Shown: positions 8,161 to 14,359 of the stretch, in pieces
Layout of the letters: the number at the start of each line of letters is the position of its first letter
Position numbering within the stretch: the first letter of the stretch is position 1
Source of the DNA: CAYXXN01 sp964469055
Lineage (GTDB): Bacteria; Acidobacteriota; Thermoanaerobaculia; Multivoradales; JAHEKO01
Length of the DNA stretch: 20,799 bases
Reading direction: 5' to 3'
Assembly: GCA_964469055.1 (NCBI GenBank)
Contig: CAYXXN010000032.1
Coordinates: 1-20,799 of the forward strand
Translations under genes and position numbers: made by a program
Notes under the pieces: model-generated
Database searches by the model: none
What the model was told of the DNA's origin: nothing
Seen by the model: only the letters and a program-made list of their open reading frames with translations

Positions 8161-9290
8161 CGGTCCACCTCGCCCAGGACGATGTCGGTCGTGCCGATGA
8201 TCGCCACCAGGTCGGCCACCAGCATGCCGCGGGCGAGCTCGGGGAGGATCTGGAGGTTCAAGAGCGACGGCGGGCGCACCCGGCAGCGGTAGGGGTTGGG
8301 CGTCCCGTCGCCCACGAGGTAGAAGCCGATCTCGCCCTTGGGGCCCTCGATCGCGTGGTAGACCTCGCCACCGGCCGGCGCCTTCAAGACCCGCGGCCGC
8401 TTGGCCATCACCGGCCCCTCGGGGAGCTTCTCCAGGCACTGCCGGACGATGCGGGCCGCCTGCCGCATCTCCTCCATGCGCACCAAGTAGCGGTCGTAGG
8501 TGTCGCCGTTCGTGCGCACCGGCACGTCGAAGTCGACCTCGCCGTAGGCCTCGTAGGGCGAGGCCTTGCGCAGGTCCCAAGCGATGCCGCTGCCGCGCAG
8601 CATCGGCCCGGTGACGCCGTAATCGAGGGCGACCTCGGGCGCCAGCACCCCGACGCCCACCGTCCGCTTCTTCCAGATGCGGTTGTCGGTCAAGAGACCC
8701 TCGTAATCGTCCACCTTGGCCGGGAAACGCTCGACGAAGTCGCGGCAGCGCCCTGTCCAGCCCACCGGCAAGTCGAAGGGCTGGCCGCCGGGGCGCATGC
8801 AGTTCAAGGTGAGCCGGGCGCCGCAGTACTCCTCGAAGAGGTCGAGGACCTCTTCGCGCTCGCGGAAGCAGTAGAAGAAGGGCGTCATCGCCCCGATGTC
8901 GATGGCGTGGGTGGCGAGCCACAGGAGGTGCGAGGCGATGCGCTGCAGCTCGGCCAAGATGGTCCGGATGTAGCGCGCCCGCGGCGGTACGGTCAGCCCC
9001 ACCAGCTTCTCCACGGCCCCGACGTAGGCCAAGTTGTTGGTCGCCGCCGCCACGTAGTCCATGCGGTCGGTGTGGGGGACGTTCTGGAAGAAGGGATGGA
9101 GCTCGAAGAGCTTCTCGGTGCCGCGGTGGAGGTAGCCGATGATCGGGTAGCAGTCGATCACCCGCTCGCCGTCGACCTTGAGCTTCAGGCGCAGCACGCC
9201 GTGGGTCGAGGGATGCTGGGGCCCGAAGTTGAGCTCCATCTCCTCGACCTCGAAGAGGGTGTCGCGGCGGGGCGCGCTCGTCTCGGTCAC
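8157..9290 (-). CDS. nuoD: NADH-quinone oxidoreductase subunit D (49-kDa-type subunit)
   Basis: NuoD is the [NiFe]-hydrogenase-like subunit that forms the quinone-reduction site facing cluster N2. From the GTG at 9290 the product is 377 residues and separate from NuoC (they are fused in E. coli). The motif GPQHPSTHGVLRL gives His30, and DRMDY gives Tyr79; their spacing matches the quinone-contacting His59 and Tyr108 of the mammalian subunit. Between them, Arg56 in LHRGTEKL sits 26 residues after His30, as does mammalian Arg85, which is dimethylated by NDUFAF7. The C-terminus ends in the conserved VAIIGTTDIVLGEVDR. The start is preceded by GGGAGGG and overlaps the nuoC stop (GTGA). Confidence 0.97.
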   Translation of the reverse strand: MTETSAPRRDTLFEVEEMELNFGPQHPSTHGVLRLKLKVDGERVIDCYPIIGYLHRGTEKLFELHPFFQNVPHTDRMDYVAAATNNLAYVGAVEKLVGLTVPPRARYIRTILAELQRIASHLLWLATHAIDIGAMTPFFYCFREREEVLDLFEEYCGARLTLNCMRPGGQPFDLPVGWTGRCRDFVERFPAKVDDYEGLLTDNRIWKKRTVGVGVLAPEVALDYGVTGPMLRGSGIAWDLRKASPYEAYGEVDFDVPVRTNGDTYDRYLVRMEEMRQAARIVRQCLEKLPEGPVMAKRPRVLKAPAGGEVYHAIEGPKGEIGFYLVGDGTPNPYRCRVRPPSLLNLQILPELARGMLVADLVAIIGTTDIVLGEVDR

Positions 9291-9979
9291 CCCTCCCCCT
9301 CTCCCTGCGGCCTCCAGCCCGTGCCCGTGCCGGCGACGGGGCCGGCCTTCTCCTGGTAATACTCGGGGTAGATGGCGCTCCCGGTGTCGAGGCCCTCGAC
9401 GGGGAAGTCCTTGCGCAGCGGATGGCCGTTGAAGCCCTCCCAGAGCAGGATCCGCGTCATGTCCGGATGGTCGGCGAAGCGCACGCCGTACATGTCGTAG
9501 ACCTCGCGCTCGGGCCAGTTGGCGCCCCGCCAGACCGGCGTCAGGCTCGGCACCTCCACACCCTCCTCGACGCGGGTCTTCAAGCGCACCCGGCGATTGG
9601 CCTCGAAGCTGTAGGCGATGGCGACGACGTCGAAGCGACCGCCCTCGCGGCCGGGGAAGTCCGCCGCGGTCACGTCGATCAAGAGCTTGTAGCCCTCGGC
9701 GCGGAGCGCCGCCGCGGCCCCTCGCCACGCCCCGCGCTCGACCTCGACGACGAGGTCCCCGGCGAAGGAGCGGGCGGCGAGGATCGCCGCGCCCTGGGCC
9801 GCGCGCAGCCGTTCGACCAGGGGATCGTCCCCGGCCTCGCGCCACTTCGGCGCCTCGGGGTCGCGCTCCCAGGCCGGCCCGGTCGGCGCGGCGTGCTCCG
9901 GCGTCGGCGCCTTCTTCTTCGGCTTCGGCGATTCGCCGCCGCCCTCGCCTCCCGGCCCCTGGGTCGTCTCGTCGCTCAT
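9287..9979 (-). CDS. nuoC: NADH-quinone oxidoreductase subunit C (30-kDa-type subunit)
   Basis: NuoC is a peripheral-arm subunit that packs against NuoD. The product is 230 residues. The family core includes LLIDVTAADFP, then the signature WPEREVYDMYGVRFADHPDM and RILLWEGFNGHPLRKDFPVEG. The first 52 or so residues are an extension rich in Gly, Pro, Lys and Glu (for example ESPKPKKKAPTPEH) with no family similarity that I recognise; it looks disordered. The start is ATG at 9979, which overlaps the nuoB stop as ATGA, so the extension is probably really translated. The short tail after the core is also Gly/Glu rich. Confidence 0.95.
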   Translation of the reverse strand: MSDETTQGPGGEGGGESPKPKKKAPTPEHAAPTGPAWERDPEAPKWREAGDDPLVERLRAAQGAAILAARSFAGDLVVEVERGAWRGAAAALRAEGYKLLIDVTAADFPGREGGRFDVVAIAYSFEANRRVRLKTRVEEGVEVPSLTPVWRGANWPEREVYDMYGVRFADHPDMTRILLWEGFNGHPLRKDFPVEGLDTGSAIYPEYYQEKAGPVAGTGTGWRPQGEGEG

Positions 9980-10482
9980 CGGGCGGTCTCGGCCAGGGCC
10001 GCCTTGCGGGCAGCCGCCGGCCGGGCGACGGTCATGCGGTCGATCTTGCGCTGCAGGTGGAGCAAGCCCCAGAGCAGCGCCTCTGGCCGCGGCGGGCAGC
10101 CGGGCACGTAGACGTCGACCGGGATGACGCGGTCCACACCCTGGGTCACGGCATAGGTGCGGTAGGGCCCGCCGCAGGTGGCGCAGGCCCCCATCGCGAT
10201 CACCCACTTGGGCTCCGGCATCTGGTCCCAGAGACGGCGCACGATCGGCGCCATCTTCTTGGTCACCGTGCCGGCGACGATCATCAGGTCACTCTGGCGG
10301 GGGCTGGCGCGGAAGACCTCGGCCCCGAAGCGCGACATGTCGTGCCGGGGGTCGAGGACGGCCATCATCTCGATGGCGCAGCAAGCGAGCCCGAACTGCA
10401 TCGGCCAGATGGCCGAGCGGCGCGCCCAATTGAAGATCTTGTCGTAGGAGGCGGTGAGGACGTTCGCCCCCACGTCGTCCAT
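9976..10482 (-). CDS. nuoB: NADH-quinone oxidoreductase subunit B (carries cluster N2)
   Basis: NuoB binds the terminal [4Fe-4S] cluster N2, which reduces quinone. The product is 168 residues from ATG at 10482, which shares one base with the nuoA stop (TGATG). The four ligands are present with standard spacing: the adjacent Cys34-Cys35 in GLACCAIEMM, Cys100 in MGACATCGG, and Cys129 in VPGCPPRPE. The intervals (66 and 29 residues) match the Thermus Nqo6 ligands. An additional Cys103 is present in the CATC stretch. The C-terminal 20 residues are Ala/Arg rich and not conserved. Confidence 0.97.
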   Translation of the reverse strand: MDDVGANVLTASYDKIFNWARRSAIWPMQFGLACCAIEMMAVLDPRHDMSRFGAEVFRASPRQSDLMIVAGTVTKKMAPIVRRLWDQMPEPKWVIAMGACATCGGPYRTYAVTQGVDRVIPVDVYVPGCPPRPEALLWGLLHLQRKIDRMTVARPAAARKAALAETAR

Positions 10483-10838
10483 CAGGCCCAATTCAGCGCC
10501 CCCCGGTTCCACACGTAGACGTAGCCCACCACCAGGATCGCCAGGAAGACCATCATCTCGATGAAGCCGAAGAGGGCGAGCTGGTCGAACATCACGGCCC
10601 AGGGGAAGAGGAACACCGTCTCGACGTCGAAGACGACGAACAAGACCGCGATCAGGTAGTAGCGGATCGAGAAGCGATGGTCGTGGGCGAAGCTGTCCGC
10701 CTCGTTGCCGCACTCGTAGGGCTCGCGGCTGGTGCCTCCCGTGCCGCCGTGGCGGAAGAGCCGCGCCGCGCCGAGCGTCGCCGCCAGGAACAGCACGGCG
10801 ATCAGTACGAACACCAGGATCGGGAGGTAGCTCTCCAT
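10482..10838 (-). CDS. nuoA: NADH-quinone oxidoreductase subunit A
   Basis: NuoA is a three-helix membrane subunit that contacts NuoH and NuoJ at the base of the peripheral arm. The product is 118 residues from ATG at 10838; a TTG one codon earlier (10841) is also in frame but less likely. The signature stretch YECGNEADSFAHDHRFSIRY is followed by FVVFDVETVFLFPWAV, the conserved acidic second helix. It is the first nuo gene. It lies 44 bases after the midA stop on the same strand, with a candidate promoter overlapping that stop. No clear Shine-Dalgarno is visible upstream. Confidence 0.96.
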   Translation of the reverse strand: MESYLPILVFVLIAVLFLAATLGAARLFRHGGTGGTSREPYECGNEADSFAHDHRFSIRYYLIAVLFVVFDVETVFLFPWAVMFDQLALFGFIEMMVFLAILVVGYVYVWNRGALNWA

Positions 10839-10882
10839 CAACCGGCGGGTCGCTGCATTTGAGGTGGCTCGGAAGCGGCGGG

Positions 10883-10911
10883 ATTCTATCGGCGAAGCAG
10901 GGTGAGGTCCA
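10883..10911 (-). promoter_or_regulatory. Candidate promoter of the nuo operon
   Basis: On the minus strand TGGACC (10911-10906, four of six matches to TTGACA) is followed after 17 bases by TAGAAT (10888-10883, five of six matches to TATAAT). Transcription would begin near 10876, giving a leader of about 38 bases to the nuoA ATG at 10838. The first three bases of the -10 hexamer are the TAG stop codon of midA, so nuoA could be expressed both from this site and by read-through from midA. Confidence 0.5.
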
Positions 10912-11935
10912 TCACGGAGGAGGGGTCGAGATCCCGCGCCTGGACGAGAACCCGCAGGTCATGGCCCATGCCTTCGGGGTCGAGGAGCGCCGCGGCTTCG
11001 AGGCGAGTCGGAAGCTCGGCCTCGCCGAGATCCTCGAACATGCCGCAGGCGGCGAGCCAGAGCGCCTGGCGCGTGAAGGCGACGGTGTCGAGGCCCTCCG
11101 ACTCACCCGCCTCGATCAGGGCCGTGAAGTCCACGTGGGCGGTCAAATCCTGGCGGCCGACATCGACGAACGGATCGCGATGGACCCGTTGGGCCTTGTA
11201 GCAGGCGAGCGTGCCGAGGCGCCGGACGCGCGGATCGAGCAGCCGGCGGCGCTCGTAGCCGTAGTCGCAGGTGACGAGCAGGCCGCGGCCGAGCCGTCGG
11301 GCGAGCTGGCGATAGAGCCCCACCCACTCGGGCGCCAGATCGGCGACTTGGCCGACCTCGAGATCCGTCGCTTCGAGCCCGACGCGCGCCGGCAAGTGCG
11401 CATGCGCGAGCGGGCCTTCTCGCCAGGCGAAGCCACCGTCCGGGTCCAATTCCACCCACAGCTCCCCCAGACCGCCGTCGCTCCGCCGCACGAAGCGATG
11501 CACGGGTAGGGCGTCGAACAACTCGTAGCTGAAGATGAGGCCGACGACCGAACGGCGGGCAACCGCATTCAGGTCGGCCAGGGCTTCGGTCCCGGCCGGA
11601 AGGGCCCTTCTTACCCGATCCCAACCCAGCAGCCGACGGCCGGGACCGGTGGTCGTCGCCACGGCCCCGAGATGGGCTCCCGCGCCGCAGCCGGCCTCGA
11701 GGAGTGTCGCCCGGCCGCCGAGCGCTTCGTCCAGCCGCTCGAGGACGCGCGCCGTCGCGCGCCCGAAGAGCGGCGAGAGCGAGGAGCCGGTGACGAAGTC
11801 ACGATCGGGCCCTATGGGCAGTTCCCTACTCGAGTAGTAACCGCCCTCGCCGTACAGGGCCTCCTCCATGAACTCGTGGAACGGCAGCGGCCCGCTCGCC
11901 AGGCGCGCCCGCAGCCGCTCCTCCGGTCCCGACAC
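10886..11935 (-). CDS. MidA/NDUFAF7-family SAM-dependent methyltransferase (complex I assembly-type)
   Basis: This is a class I SAM-dependent methyltransferase of the MidA/NDUFAF7 family (formerly DUF185). From GTG at 11935 the product is 349 residues. Family signatures in order are FHEFMEEALYGEGGYYSS (about 19-36), DFVTGSSLSPLFG, the SAM motif LLEAGCGAGAHLGAV, FSYELFDALPVHRFV, LLVTCDYGYE, and GRQDLTAHVDFTALIEAG. In eukaryotes NDUFAF7 dimethylates an arginine of the NDUFS2 subunit early in complex I assembly. Here the gene sits immediately upstream of nuoA on the same strand, so I infer that it methylates NuoD. The start is uncertain: an ATG at 11977 would add 14 residues. I prefer 11935 because a TATACT hexamer lies seven bases before it, consistent with a leaderless message, and because the residues before FHEFM suffice for the family. 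Confidence 0.88.
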   Translation of the reverse strand: MSGPEERLRARLASGPLPFHEFMEEALYGEGGYYSSRELPIGPDRDFVTGSSLSPLFGRATARVLERLDEALGGRATLLEAGCGAGAHLGAVATTTGPGRRLLGWDRVRRALPAGTEALADLNAVARRSVVGLIFSYELFDALPVHRFVRRSDGGLGELWVELDPDGGFAWREGPLAHAHLPARVGLEATDLEVGQVADLAPEWVGLYRQLARRLGRGLLVTCDYGYERRRLLDPRVRRLGTLACYKAQRVHRDPFVDVGRQDLTAHVDFTALIEAGESEGLDTVAFTRQALWLAACGMFEDLGEAELPTRLEAAALLDPEGMGHDLRVLVQARDLDPSSVMDLTLLRR

Positions 11936-11942
11936 GTCACGC

Positions 11943-11948
11943 AGTATA
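11943..11948 (-). promoter_or_regulatory. Candidate -10 element of midA
   Basis: TATACT on the minus strand matches five of six bases of the -10 consensus and ends seven bases before the GTG at 11935. No convincing -35 hexamer was found at 16-18 bases. With no ribosome site before the GTG, a leaderless transcript is a plausible reading. Confidence 0.35.
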
Positions 11949-11980
11949 GAGAGGCCACCCGTTGGTCTCGCCCCCATGTG

Positions 11981-11986
11981 TAGAAT
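11981..11986 (+). promoter_or_regulatory. Candidate -10 element of the heptose kinase gene
   Basis: TAGAAT on the plus strand matches five of six bases of the -10 consensus and ends seven bases before the ATG at 11994. There is no good -35 hexamer and no Shine-Dalgarno. The layout mirrors the midA start on the other strand, again suggesting a leaderless message. Confidence 0.38.
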
Positions 11987-11993
11987 CCAGCAA

Positions 11994-13034
11994 ATGTCGC
12001 AAGCGGCGCTCGTGCCGAGCGTCGAGCGCCTCTTGGCGCTGGTGGACGGCATGGCTGGCCAGCCGGTCGTGATGCTGGCCGACCTGGTCGTCGATCGCTT
12101 CGTCCTCGGCAGCCCGAAGCGCATCAGCCGCGAGGCTCCGGTGTTGATCCTGCGCTTCGAAGGTGAAACGCAGACCCCCGGCGGCGGCGCCAACGCCGTC
12201 GCCAACGTGCGGGCCCTCGACGGCGAGCCCCTGCCGCTCGGAGTGGTGGGCGACGACGCGCCGGGCGCGGCGCTGGTGGCCGACCTCGAGCGGCGCGGGG
12301 TCGAGACCTCGGGTATCGCTCGGCTCGCGGGCTACAAAACGCCCACCAAGACACGGATTCTGGGTGGGGGACCGATCAAGCAGCAAATCGTCCGTTACGA
12401 CGTCGAGGACCACGCGACGCTCGGCGCCGTCGAGCGCGCCCACTTCGCGGCCGCCCTCGCCCGCTGGCGAGACCGCGCCCGCGTCGCCGTGCTTTCCGAC
12501 TACGGCTACGGCGCCGTCGAACCCGACTTCGTGCCCGCGCTGCGGGCGGCGCTCGTCGCCGGCGGGCTCGTACTCTGCGACAGTCGATGGCGGCTGGCCG
12601 AGTTCACGGGCGTCGATGCTGCGACCCCGAACCAGGAGGAGGCCGAGACGCTGCTCGGCGGCCCCCTGGGCGAGGAGGCGGGCCTCGGCGAGGCGGGGCG
12701 CGGCCTGCGCGAGCGGCTCGGGGTCTCGACTCTCCTCGTCACTCTCGGCAGTCGCGGCATGGGCCTCTTCGCGGGCGATCGTGCCTGCCAGATCCCGGTC
12801 CACGGCACCGACCAGGTGGCCGACGTCACCGGCGCCGGCGACACGGTGATCGGCGCTTTCGCTCTGGCCCTGGCGGCCGGCGCCACCCCGCTCGAGGCGG
12901 CGCTCCTGGCCGACTACGCGGCCGGCGTCGTGGTGATGAAGAGGGGCACGGCGACGCTCACCCGCACCGAGCTCGCCGCTGCCGTGCGCGCCGACCCGCG
13001 GCCGCGCGAGGAGCTGCAGTGGGTCGCGTCGTAG
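11994..13034 (+). CDS. hldE1: D-glycero-beta-D-manno-heptose-7-phosphate kinase (HldE N-terminal-domain type, RfaE1)
   Basis: The enzyme phosphorylates heptose 7-phosphate at O1 to give the 1,7-bisphosphate in the ADP-heptose pathway for LPS inner core. The 346-residue product is a PfkB/ribokinase-family kinase. It shows the sugar-binding glycine motif TPGGGANAVANVRALDG (about 62-78), VLSDYGYGAV, ATPNQEEAE, and the ATP-site motif DVTGAGDTVIGAFA with the catalytic base Asp283. In many bacteria this domain is fused to the adenylyltransferase in HldE; here the next gene carries that half separately. I chose ATG at 11994 because TAGAAT lies seven bases upstream and it gives a normal N-terminus; ATG at 11976 is a possible alternative. 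Its 3' end overlaps hldE2 by 16 bases. Confidence 0.93.
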   Translation: MSQAALVPSVERLLALVDGMAGQPVVMLADLVVDRFVLGSPKRISREAPVLILRFEGETQTPGGGANAVANVRALDGEPLPLGVVGDDAPGAALVADLERRGVETSGIARLAGYKTPTKTRILGGGPIKQQIVRYDVEDHATLGAVERAHFAAALARWRDRARVAVLSDYGYGAVEPDFVPALRAALVAGGLVLCDSRWRLAEFTGVDAATPNQEEAETLLGGPLGEEAGLGEAGRGLRERLGVSTLLVTLGSRGMGLFAGDRACQIPVHGTDQVADVTGAGDTVIGAFALALAAGATPLEAALLADYAAGVVVMKRGTATLTRTELAAAVRADPRPREELQWVAS

Positions 13035-13495
13035 ACCTCCCGGAGCTCGAGGCCCGGCTCGCCGAGCTGCGCCGCGCGGGTCGGACGGTCGCCTTGGCCA
13101 ACGGCCACTTCGACCTCTTGCACGTCGGGCACCTGCGCTACTTGACGGCGGCCAAGGCCGAGGCCGACATCCTGGTGGTGGCTGTCAACGATGACGATTC
13201 GGTCGCCCGTCTCAAGGGCCCCGGCCGGCCGCTGGTGCCGGCCGCCGAGCGCACCGAGCTGCTCGCTGCCCTGGCGCCCGTCGACTTCGTCGTCGTCTTC
13301 GCCGGCGACTCCCCCGTCCCCCTCCTCCAGCGCCTCGAGCCCGACGTCCACTGCAAGGGCACCGACTACGGTCGCCCCGAGCGGGTCCCGGAGTACGATG
13401 TCGTGCAGGCCTACGGCGGTCGCACGGTGCTGGTGGGCGACCCCAAGGACCACGCGACGAGCGACCTGATCCGGCGAGTGAAGTCCTTGCCCTGA
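13019..13495 (+). CDS. hldE2: D-glycero-beta-D-manno-heptose 1-phosphate adenylyltransferase (RfaE2)
   Basis: The enzyme transfers AMP from ATP to heptose 1-phosphate, making ADP-D-glycero-D-manno-heptose. The 158-residue product is a cytidylyltransferase-like nucleotidyltransferase. Its signature ANGHFDLLHVGHLRYL contains the catalytic HxGH (HVGH); most HldE proteins have NGCFDLLH here, so a Cys is replaced by His. Later motifs are VNDDDSVARLKGPGRPL, CKGTDYG and a C-terminal TSDLIRRV. The start is GTG at 13019, inside the end of the kinase gene, preceded by GAGGAG at six bases. The 16-base overlap with the kinase gene suggests coupled translation. The phosphatase GmhB and isomerase GmhA must be elsewhere. 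Confidence 0.93.
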   Translation: MGRVVDLPELEARLAELRRAGRTVALANGHFDLLHVGHLRYLTAAKAEADILVVAVNDDDSVARLKGPGRPLVPAAERTELLAALAPVDFVVVFAGDSPVPLLQRLEPDVHCKGTDYGRPERVPEYDVVQAYGGRTVLVGDPKDHATSDLIRRVKSLP

Positions 13496-13503
13496 AGAGG
13501 GCG

Positions 13504-14316
13504 ATGCCGGGCGATCGGGAAGGAGGGCGCGCGCGCCTCTCGAGGCATCGGGCGGCACGATGCCTCGGCTTCGCGCTGCGCGCCCTCCGAGACCTGCCTC
13601 GAGCCTGCTGGCAGCGCTGGGCGGCGCCGCAAGAGGCGCGGCTGCACGGTGTGCGACTGCCGCTCGGCGAGCAGGTGCCGCCCGGCTTGCGGCGGCGGAT
13701 CCTCGCCGGCCGCTACGAACGCGGCGAGAGCCGTGCTGTCCTGCTCCACCTCGAGCCTGACGACGTGGTGCTCGAGCTGGGCGGCGGGCTCGGCTACCTG
13801 GCGGCCCTCTGCGCCCTGCGAGTGGGCTCGGAGCGGGTCTCGACCTACGAGGCCAACCCGGAGCTGCTGCCGCTGCTGGAGCGCACGCTGGCGGCCAACG
13901 GCGTCTCGCCGCGCGTCGAGCACGCCGTCGTGGGCCTCGCGGAGGGAACCTCCACCTTCTTCGTCGAACACCACTTCGATTCCTCCTCGGTGATCCGCCG
14001 CTCGGTCGAGGGACGCCCGGTCGCAGTGCCGCAGGTCGACATCCGCCGCGTGATCGAGGAGGTGCGACCGACCTTCCTCATCATGGACGTCGAGGGCGCC
14101 GAGCTCGATCTGGTGCCGGCCATCCCCTGGGGCGGGATCCGCAAGCTGCTGCTCGAGGTCCACCCGGCGCTCGTCGGCGAGGTGGCTGTGCGCAGAATCC
14201 TCGACGTGCTCGACGGTGCCGGCTTCGTCGAGCAGCGCTGGTCGTCGACGACGCGCAAGAAGCTCTTTCGGCGGCGCTCTCCCGAGGGGTTCGCCGGCGG
14301 CGGGGGCAACGCCTAG
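13504..14316 (+). CDS. FkbM-family SAM-dependent methyltransferase
   Basis: This 270-residue protein is a methyltransferase of the FkbM family, whose members methylate sugar hydroxyls, lipids or small molecules. The SAM-binding motif VVLELGGGLGYLAAL lies near residues 88-102, with the acidic YEANPEL about 25 residues later. The family motif FLIMDVEGAELDLV is near 190-204. The first 45 residues are Arg-rich and not conserved. ATG at 13504 follows the hldE2 stop by eight bases and has GAAGAGGG upstream. Its position between the ADP-heptose gene and a heptosyltransferase suggests that it methylates a core or surface-glycan sugar, but the substrate is an inference. Confidence 0.85.
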   Translation: MPGDREGGRARLSRHRAARCLGFALRALRDLPRACWQRWAAPQEARLHGVRLPLGEQVPPGLRRRILAGRYERGESRAVLLHLEPDDVVLELGGGLGYLAALCALRVGSERVSTYEANPELLPLLERTLAANGVSPRVEHAVVGLAEGTSTFFVEHHFDSSSVIRRSVEGRPVAVPQVDIRRVIEEVRPTFLIMDVEGAELDLVPAIPWGGIRKLLLEVHPALVGEVAVRRILDVLDGAGFVEQRWSSTTRKKLFRRRSPEGFAGGGGNA

Positions 14317-14359
14317 CGAGGGGCGCCCGCCAGGGGCCGGCTTCGCGTATCGTCTCGAC

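Noticed and set aside
7067..8922. Very long nuoH-frame start at 8922 and long nuoI-frame start at 7141
   Set aside because: The added residues only repeat other frames of nuoD and nuoH; the GTG starts at 8160 and 7066 give standard N-termini and GTGA overlaps.
8355..9359. Open frame of 334 codons on the plus strand opposite nuoD
   Set aside because: Antisense shadow of nuoD; no recognisable protein family.
11936..12205. Extension of the midA reading frame to 12205
   Set aside because: The extra residues are antisense to the heptose kinase coding region and look unlike the family N-terminus.
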